Shown here in pieces: positions 24,381-28,781 of a stretch of 28,781 bases of DNA. The position numbers and the translations under genes are program-made. Below the pieces are notes generated by a model. The model was given only the letters and a program-made list of their open reading frames with translations. It was not told the origin of the DNA and did no database searches. Position 1 is the stretch's first letter. Each line of letters opens with the position of its first letter. Source of the stretch: Methanoregula sp. (GTDB lineage Archaea > Halobacteriota > Methanomicrobia > Methanomicrobiales > Methanospirillaceae); contig JAKLGN010000002.1 of the NCBI GenBank assembly GCA_022710665.1, positions 1 through 28,781 of the forward strand, given 5' to 3'.

Positions 24381-24480
24381 AGGTCTGATGACCTGTTCGG
24401 AAATCGAAGGTTCGGCTCCGCTCCCTTCTCCTGCCTGCCCTTCTTGACAGAACGGCAGGCACCGTGCTACATCTTAGCAC
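24381..24480. other. Cluster of three stem-loops right of the AT-rich island
   Basis: Within 24299-24510, which has no gene I can support, three perfect stems follow one another: AGGTC-TGAT-GACCT (24381-24394), TGCCTGCC with GGCAGGCA (24432-24439 and 24454-24461, 14-base loop) and GTGCTA-CATCT-TAGCAC (24464-24480). They could be terminators for the converging genes or part of a structured RNA. No match to tRNA or a C/D box RNA could be made. Confidence 0.4.
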
Positions 24481-24510
24481 ACAACATTAAATACAAAGAC
24501 CTTCAGACAA

Positions 24511-24717
24511 CTAGGTATGCAGGAAGAGTGCCACAGCATTCGTGAGGGTCTTTTCGCCCGTGAATGTCTTTATCTCTGAGAGCACTGCACCCGTCCTTTG
24601 CATAACGAACCGCATTTCTGAACCGCTTCTGATCGATACGCCTGCGTCCGTTGCGCCGGTTGCTCCGGTTGCGCCGGGTGCACTGGCTGCCGTTGCGCCG
24701 TCCGCCGGCCCGCACAC
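24511..24717 (-). pseudogene. Small Gly-Ala-Thr-repeat protein, probably missing its start
   Basis: From a GTG at 24717 a 68-residue frame reads through GATGATGAT-type repeats into a protein-like tail, EMRFVMQRTGAVLSEIKTF and then LTNAVALFLHT. The frame stays open upstream of the GTG with an acidic, Ala-rich stretch (NDGAEAETDAGAE) back to about 24797. In the neighbouring frame an Ala/Lys/Glu-rich stretch (KAKAEAKAEKRAIRE) ends nearby; joining the two would need a one-base shift close to the run of five A on the minus strand at 24771-24775. No ATG or ribosome site is found for either. It may be a decayed gene or a short expressed protein; family unknown. Confidence 0.35.
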
Positions 24718-24836
24718 CTCTGCGCCGGCATCGGTTTCGGCTTCGGCCCCGTCATTCGCGTATCGCTCGTTTTTCGGCTTTAGCTTCGGCTTTGGCTTTT
24801 ATTTCTGGAATTAGGAAAGCCCTCGTTCCGCTGACC

Positions 24837-24842
24837 TATAAA
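24837..24842 (+). promoter_or_regulatory. TATA box for the aromatic biosynthesis genes
   Basis: GACCTATAAACGG lies about 43 bases ahead of the ATG at 24883, giving a predicted leader of some 17 bases. There is no strong Shine-Dalgarno site in that leader. Confidence 0.5.
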
Positions 24843-24882
24843 CGGTTGCGAATGAGGGCGTGGTACTGGAGTTGTTGTTACA

Positions 24883-25671
24883 ATGAGAGGAAAGGATATC
24901 CGCATGGAACGGATCATGAACCGCAATACGAAGAAGACCGTGATCGTGCCGATGGACCACGGGGTGACGAACGGGCCGATCTCGGGCCTGATCGACATGG
25001 GCCAGACGGTGAACCTGGTGGCCGATGGCGGGGCGAACGCGGTGATCGGGCACGTGGGGCTCGCGCTCTACGGGCACCGGCAGGGGGGCCGGGACATCGG
25101 GCTCATCCTGCACCTGTCGGCAAGTACGTCGCTTGGCCCGGACCCGAACGAGAAGGTGCTCGTGAACTCGGTGCAGAACGCCCTGAAGATGGGCGCGGAC
25201 GCGGTCTCGATGCACGTGAATATCGGCGCGGAGTCGGAGGCGAAGATGCTTGCCGACCTCGGCGCGGTCGCGGTCGAGTGCATGGAATGGGGGATGCCGC
25301 TCCTCGCGATGATGTACCCGCGGGGCAAACGGATCAAGGATGACCATGACGTGGAGTATGTCAAGCTCGCCGCCCGGGTTGCGGCCGAGCTCGGCGCCGA
25401 TATCGTCAAGACCGTCTATACCGGGGACCCGGACTCCTTCCGCGAGGTGACCCGGGGGTGTCCGGTGCCGGTGGTGGTTGCCGGAGGTTCAAAGACGGAT
25501 GACCGCATAACCCTTGAATTGATCGAGGGGGCGATGGAGGGCGGCGCTGCCGGCATCTCGATCGGCAGGAACGCCTTCCAGCACACGGCCCCGGACAGGT
25601 TCGTCCGGGCGGCGGCATGTATCGTGCACCACAAAAAGAGCGTGGATGAGGCATTGGAAATTCTGAAGTAA
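24883..25671 (+). CDS. aroA': 2-amino-3,7-dideoxy-D-threo-hept-6-ulosonate synthase (ADTH synthase)
   Basis: The 262-residue product is a class I (Schiff-base) aldolase of the DhnA/FbaB family. In archaea lacking DAHP synthase, ADTH synthase condenses aspartate semialdehyde with 6-deoxy-5-ketofructose 1-phosphate to start aromatic synthesis. Close agreement with the Methanocaldococcus jannaschii enzyme MJ0400, recalled from memory, is seen in [20 protein letters not shown] (Asp25, His26), [29 protein letters not shown] with the Schiff-base Lys176, and [10 protein letters not shown]. The usual N-terminal extension is shorter here. It is the first of two tandem paralogues, 19 bases before the second, and is linked to 3-dehydroquinate synthase II downstream, which confirms the pathway. 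Confidence 0.93.
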   Translation: MRGKDIRMERIMNRNTKKTVIVPMDHGVTNGPISGLIDMGQTVNLVADGGANAVIGHVGLALYGHRQGGRDIGLILHLSASTSLGPDPNEKVLVNSVQNALKMGADAVSMHVNIGAESEAKMLADLGAVAVECMEWGMPLLAMMYPRGKRIKDDHDVEYVKLAARVAAELGADIVKTVYTGDPDSFREVTRGCPVPVVVAGGSKTDDRITLELIEGAMEGGAAGISIGRNAFQHTAPDRFVRAAACIVHHKKSVDEALEILK

Positions 25672-25690
25672 GATACCGAAGGTGAATGCA

Positions 25691-26476
25691 ATGATTGGAA
25701 AGGATATCAGGATCGAACGGATCATGAACCGGAACACCGGCCGGTCAGTCATCGTGCCGATGGACCACGGGTTCTCGATGGGACAGATTGAGGGACTCCT
25801 GGATATGACGAAGGTCATCTCTGACGTAAGCGAAGGGGGTGCGAACGCGATCGTGCTGCACAAGGGGCTCGTCAAGCGCGGCCACCGGAAGCACGGGCGC
25901 GACATCGGGCTCATCATCCACCTCTCGGGCTCGACATCCTTAAACCCGGACCCGAACGACAAGGTCCAGGTCTGCACGGTCGACGAGGCCGTCACGCTCG
26001 GCGCCGACGCCGTCTCCATCCACATCAACCTCGGCTCGCCGCAGGAATCGAAGATGCTGGAGATCGGATCAAGGGTTGTCAGGGACTGCAACCGCTGGGG
26101 CCTCCCGCTCCTCACCATGATCTACCCGCGGGGGAAGGGCATCGACTCCTTCTCAGCCCAGAACGTCGGCCATGCCGTCCGCGTCGCGGAAGAGCTCGGC
26201 TCGGACATGATCAAGACCAACTACCCCAATGACCCCGAGGCATTCCGGAAGATCGTCAAGGCCTGCTCCGTGCCGGTCTTCATCGCGGGCGGCGAGAAGG
26301 TCGGGGACCTCGATTCGTTAAAGATCATCCGGGACTCGGTGAAGGTCGGCGGGGCCGGCGTCTGCGTGGGCAGGAACTCCTTCCAGCGCACCGACACGAC
26401 AGCGTTCGTCAAAGCCCTCTGCACCGTTGTGCACGACGAGACCGACCCGGAGAAGGCGCTGGGGAAGAAGAAATAG
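25691..26476 (+). CDS. Second DhnA-family class I aldolase, tandem paralogue
   Basis: The 261-residue product is clearly related to its upstream neighbour: [20 protein letters not shown] (Asp25, His26), LPLLTMIYPRGKG, DMIKTNYPNDPEAFRKI with Schiff-base Lys175, and PVFIAGGEKVGD. It differs in the phosphate and substrate loops (GFSMGQ for GVTNGP, NYPND for VYTGD), so the two are not redundant. In M. jannaschii a second enzyme of this family, MJ1585, makes 6-deoxy-5-ketofructose 1-phosphate, the substrate of ADTH synthase; this gene may do the same, or be a second ADTH synthase or a fructose-bisphosphate aldolase. ATG 25691 has GGTGA seven bases ahead; a GTG at 25682 is an alternative. It is co-transcribed with the upstream gene. 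Confidence 0.88.
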   Translation: MIGKDIRIERIMNRNTGRSVIVPMDHGFSMGQIEGLLDMTKVISDVSEGGANAIVLHKGLVKRGHRKHGRDIGLIIHLSGSTSLNPDPNDKVQVCTVDEAVTLGADAVSIHINLGSPQESKMLEIGSRVVRDCNRWGLPLLTMIYPRGKGIDSFSAQNVGHAVRVAEELGSDMIKTNYPNDPEAFRKIVKACSVPVFIAGGEKVGDLDSLKIIRDSVKVGGAGVCVGRNSFQRTDTTAFVKALCTVVHDETDPEKALGKKK

Positions 26477-26541
26477 GAAAGGAATAAAGAACAGAATGCT
26501 CTGGGGAAAAGAAAAACAACCTTTACAATGTCGCGATGGAG

Positions 26542-26579
26542 CCACGGGCGCTCGGGGTCTGTCGACCCTCGCCCCGTGG
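26542..26579 (+). terminator. Nested stem-loop after the aldolase pair
   Basis: An inner hairpin GGGTC-TGTC-GACCC (26555-26568) is enclosed by CCACGGG paired with CCCGTGG (outer arms near 26543-26549 and 26572-26578). It lies 66 bases after the second aldolase stop and could end its transcript or be part of a leader for the next gene. Confidence 0.45.
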
Positions 26580-26629
26580 AGCATGGCGGTAACGGGGATT
26601 GTGTAAAATACTTGATCAGACGTGGGGGT

Positions 26630-26672
26630 CAAGGGGGTTTACCCCCTTGGGCTGCCTCCCCCCATGGGGGAG
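26630..26672 (+). terminator. Two consecutive GC-rich stem-loops in the aroB' leader
   Basis: CAAGGGGG-TTTA-CCCCCTTG is a perfect 8-bp hairpin (26630-26649). It is followed by CCCCC-ATG-GGGG-type palindrome at 26656-26672. A TATA-like GTAAAATAC at 26602-26610 would start transcription near 26635, placing these within or at the start of the RNA. They may terminate the aldolase transcript or act in the leader of the downstream operon. Confidence 0.5.
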
Positions 26673-26737
26673 AGAGGGGGTCACCCTCACAAATTCCACT
26701 GAGCGAACCTGAATGATAGAGCCGAACGGAGGAAAGC

Positions 26738-26836
26738 ATGAAACGTGAACAGAAAATGCCTGGAGCAGTCAGGCTGCACGATGCCGGCACAACCATGATC
26801 CAAAGGGATAAAACAACGGTCGTGATACGACCATGA
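26738..26836 (+). CDS. 32-codon upstream ORF coupled to aroB'
   Basis: ATG 26738 is preceded by GGAGG at ideal spacing, among the best ribosome sites in the window. The frame encodes 32 residues (MKREQKMPGAVRLHDAGTTM and 12 more, ending VVIRP) and its TGA overlaps the ATG of 3-dehydroquinate synthase II in an ATGA junction. The peptide has no Trp, Tyr or Phe, so it is not a classical attenuation peptide. The downstream start has no Shine-Dalgarno of its own and is preceded directly by a GGTCGT-GAT-ACGACC hairpin (26818-26832). I infer that translation of this small frame opens the hairpin and delivers ribosomes to the enzyme gene. It could also be a functional small protein. Confidence 0.55.
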   Translation: MKREQKMPGAVRLHDAGTTMIQRDKTTVVIRP

Positions 26837-27819
26837 AACAGTTCTGGGTGGACTGCCGGCCGTATAAGAAGGAGATCGCGACGACCGCCATCGAGAGCGG
26901 GGCGGACGCGATCGTCGCGGAGAACGCCGATGACGTCAAACGGCTCGGCCGGATCACTACGATTGCGAAGAACGGCGACCTGAAGCCCGGCACGGATGTC
27001 GCGGAAGTCACGATCACGGACAAGAAGAGCGAGAACGCCGCGGCAGCCATAAAGGACAAGAAGTTCGTGATCGTGGAGACGAGTGACTGGACGGTCATCC
27101 CGCTCGAGAACCTCGTTGCCCAGTCCGACCGGATCATCGCGAAGGTGAAGAACGAGAAGGAGGCCGACCTCGCCCTCACCGTGCTCGAGCGCGGCACCGC
27201 GGGGATCCTCCTCGCGACACAGGACGTATCAGTCGTCAAAGCTGTCGCGAAGAAGATGAAGGCCGGCGCCGGGCAGGTCAACCTCGTCCCCTTCACCGTC
27301 ACCGCCATCATTCCGGTCGGCATGGGGGACCGGGTCTGCGTCGACACCTGCTCCATGCTGGAAGACGGGCAGGGCATGCTGATGGGCAACACCAGTTCAA
27401 GCATGCTGCTCGTCCATGCCGAGACGCTGGAGAACCCGTACGTCGCGCCCCGGCCGTTCCGGGTCAACGCCGGCGCTGTCCATGCCTACATCCTGCTCCC
27501 GGACGGGAAGACCGCGTACCTCTCTGACCTCGCGATCGGGGGGAAGGTGCTTGTTGCGGACGAAAAAGGCCACGCCCATACGGCAGTCATCGGCAGGACC
27601 AAGATCGAGCGCCGGCCGCTCCTCCTCGTGGAGGCAGAGTCCGGCACAACGAAGACGAGTCTCATCCTCCAGAACGCCGAGACCATCCGGCTGGTCGGGG
27701 AGGACGGGGGCGCCATCTCGGTCGTGCACCTGAAGGCGGGCGACCGGGTCATGGGATGCATCCTTGAGGGAGGGCGGCATTTTGGGATCGCGGTTAAGGA
27801 AACCATCATCGAGAAGTGA
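26833..27819 (+). CDS. aroB': 3-dehydroquinate synthase II
   Basis: The 328-residue product is the archaeal NAD-dependent enzyme that oxidatively deaminates and cyclises ADTH to 3-dehydroquinate. Typical family stretches are MKQFWVDCRPYKKEIATTAIESGADA at the start, GRITTIAKNGDLKPGTDVAEV, VGMGDRVCVDTCSMLEDGQGMLMGNTSSSMLLVHAE (very conserved centre) and PYVAPRPFRVNAGAVHAYI, followed by a C-terminal beta-rich domain. Length is normal. It lies downstream of the aldolase pair on the same strand and is followed by prephenate dehydrogenase after four bases. Its start overlaps the upstream 32-codon frame, and translation is probably coupled. Confidence 0.96.
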   Translation: MKQFWVDCRPYKKEIATTAIESGADAIVAENADDVKRLGRITTIAKNGDLKPGTDVAEVTITDKKSENAAAAIKDKKFVIVETSDWTVIPLENLVAQSDRIIAKVKNEKEADLALTVLERGTAGILLATQDVSVVKAVAKKMKAGAGQVNLVPFTVTAIIPVGMGDRVCVDTCSMLEDGQGMLMGNTSSSMLLVHAETLENPYVAPRPFRVNAGAVHAYILLPDGKTAYLSDLAIGGKVLVADEKGHAHTAVIGRTKIERRPLLLVEAESGTTKTSLILQNAETIRLVGEDGGAISVVHLKAGDRVMGCILEGGRHFGIAVKETIIEK

Positions 27820-27823
27820 GGGC

Positions 27824-28648
27824 ATGAAGGCAGGGATCATCGGCGGGACCGGGAAGATGGGAAAACTCTTTGCCGGAATTTTCCGGAGGGCGGGGTACGA
27901 CGTCATCGTGTCCGGGAGGAAGACGGCAATCACGGCAGAGGAGATCGCGGCGACCTGCGACATCGTCATCGTCTCGGTCCCCATCCGTGAAACCGAAAAC
28001 GTCATTAGGACGATTGCCCCGCTCCTGCAGGAGCACCAGCTCCTCTGCGACCTCACCTCCCTCAAGGTCACGCCGGTTTCGGCGATGCTCGCATCGAAAG
28101 CCGAGGTCATAGGTCTCCACCCGATGTTCGGCCCGACGGTCTCCTCTCTCAAAAAGCAGACCATCATTGCCTGCCCCGCCCGGGCAAGACCAGAGACCGT
28201 GGACCGGCTCCTCGCGATCTTCCGGCACGAAGGCGCGGTCTTCACCGTCACGACACCGGAGGAGCACGACCGGATGATGGCAGTCGTCCAGGGCCTCACC
28301 CACTTCGTCACCTTAACCGTCGCCGAGACGATCCGGCGCCTGCACATCGACATTACGGAGACGAAAGCATATACGAGCCCGGTCTACGCCATCGAGCTCT
28401 CGCTCGTGGGCCGGCTCCTCTCGCAGGACCCGGACCTGTACGCCGACATCCTCCAGATGAATCCATATGTGCCGGAAGTGCTCAAAGCCTGCCGGTCATC
28501 GGCCGGCGACCTTGCAGGGATCATCGGCTCAGGAGATCCTGGTCTGTTCCGGGCATTTTTCGAGCGGAACACCCGCCATCTCGGCGCTTCCTGTGATGAG
28601 GGACAGGAAATGACCGATGCCCTGATTGAGACGATGGTGGGGAAATGA
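27824..28648 (+). CDS. tyrA: Prephenate dehydrogenase
   Basis: The 274-residue product converts prephenate to 4-hydroxyphenylpyruvate in tyrosine synthesis. The N-terminal Rossmann motif is MKAGIIGGTGKMGKLFAGIF, with the second nucleotide-binding piece VIVSGRK; the substrate region includes LHPMFGPTVSSLKKQ with the conserved His in HPMFGP, and QGLTHFVTL. The C-terminal helical dimerisation part follows. There is no fused chorismate mutase. ATG 27824 follows the aroB' stop by four bases; a GAGGGC sequence is close by. The stop overlaps the start of the next gene by four bases (ATGA), so the operon is tightly coupled. Confidence 0.95.
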   Translation: MKAGIIGGTGKMGKLFAGIFRRAGYDVIVSGRKTAITAEEIAATCDIVIVSVPIRETENVIRTIAPLLQEHQLLCDLTSLKVTPVSAMLASKAEVIGLHPMFGPTVSSLKKQTIIACPARARPETVDRLLAIFRHEGAVFTVTTPEEHDRMMAVVQGLTHFVTLTVAETIRRLHIDITETKAYTSPVYAIELSLVGRLLSQDPDLYADILQMNPYVPEVLKACRSSAGDLAGIIGSGDPGLFRAFFERNTRHLGASCDEGQEMTDALIETMVGK

Positions 28649-28781
28649 CCACCTTCGTCCTCGGGCCCGAGGGAACCTTCTCCCACGAGGTTGCGCTCAG
28701 ACTGCAGTGCGGCGAGCTCGCCTTCACCCCCACCATCCACGCGACCATAGCAGCGGTTGCCCGGGGCGGGGGGGACGGGAT
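28645..28781 (+). CDS. pheA: Prephenate dehydratase, N-terminal part (cut by right edge)
   Basis: The 45 visible residues start MTTFVLGPEGTFSHEVALRL, matching the prephenate dehydratase N-terminus (LGPxGTFSxxAA). The enzyme makes phenylpyruvate for phenylalanine synthesis. It overlaps the prephenate dehydrogenase stop by four bases, so the operon supplies both branches. The remaining part, including any ACT regulatory domain, lies outside the window. Confidence 0.88.
   Translation, partial: MTTFVLGPEGTFSHEVALRLQCGELAFTPTIHATIAAVARGGGDG

Noticed and set aside
24340..24430. Possible tRNA or C/D box RNA (TGATGA and GGTTCGG strings)
   Set aside because: No cloverleaf could be drawn and no matching D box occurs at the needed distance, so only simple hairpins are reported.
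24542..24814. 90-codon plus-strand frame rich in Ala, Pro and Val
   Set aside because: The low-complexity translation mirrors the Gly-Ala-Thr repeat on the other strand, and it has no ribosome site.
1..28781. CRISPR array or insertion sequence
   Set aside because: No regularly spaced direct repeats with unique spacers and no transposase gene were found. The tandem repeats seen have no spacers.

Overview
The window looks like chromosomal DNA from a methanogenic archaeon, most likely a Methanoregula-like member of the Methanomicrobiales. The reasons are the archaeal aromatic amino-acid route (ADTH synthase and 3-dehydroquinate synthase II in place of DAHP synthase and AroB), TATA boxes 25-40 bp ahead of many starts, GTG starts, lipoproteins with Thr/Ser/Pro/Ala-rich linkers, a DUF2284 protein, and a soluble receiver/PAS/GAF histidine kinase of the type these methanogens carry in quantity. 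The species assignment is inference; there is no rRNA in the window.

Layout. 1-2800: a truncated gene at the left edge, a secreted PQQ-type sugar dehydrogenase lipoprotein, and a two-gene mini-operon (ribbon-helix-helix-like plus winged-helix-like) with an inverted-repeat operator candidate. 2850-4655: a 16-bp tandem repeat, then a DUF2284 metal-binding protein and an MBL-fold hydrolase. 4656-5840: mostly empty, with one tiny membrane protein. 5842-11478: single genes in both orientations (lipoprotein, HxlR regulator, VOC protein, Fe-S aldo/keto reductase with a tautomerase, methyltransferase, GNAT, DUF1801). 11681-13724: a minus-strand redox operon (PNPOx-like flavoprotein, flavodoxin/ferredoxin EFR1 protein, TetR regulator) headed by five regularly spaced GGTTAT half-sites. 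14334-19521: small membrane protein, a 1022-residue hybrid sensor kinase with a coiled-coil partner, and a lipoprotein. 19522-20691 is intergenic and holds pieces of a repeat also present near 14.1 kb.

20692-24298 is a sharply AT-rich island with two divergent, unrecognised membrane proteins that looks horizontally acquired. It is the best candidate for an undescribed system, although nothing in the sequence proves a function.

24883 to the right edge is the aromatic amino-acid locus: two tandem DhnA/class I aldolase paralogues (ADTH synthase plus a probable partner), a structured intergenic leader, a 32-codon ORF with a strong Shine-Dalgarno site that overlaps the start of 3-dehydroquinate synthase II, then prephenate dehydrogenase and the start of prephenate dehydratase. 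Together these cover the entry to the archaeal shikimate route and the branch to Tyr and Phe.
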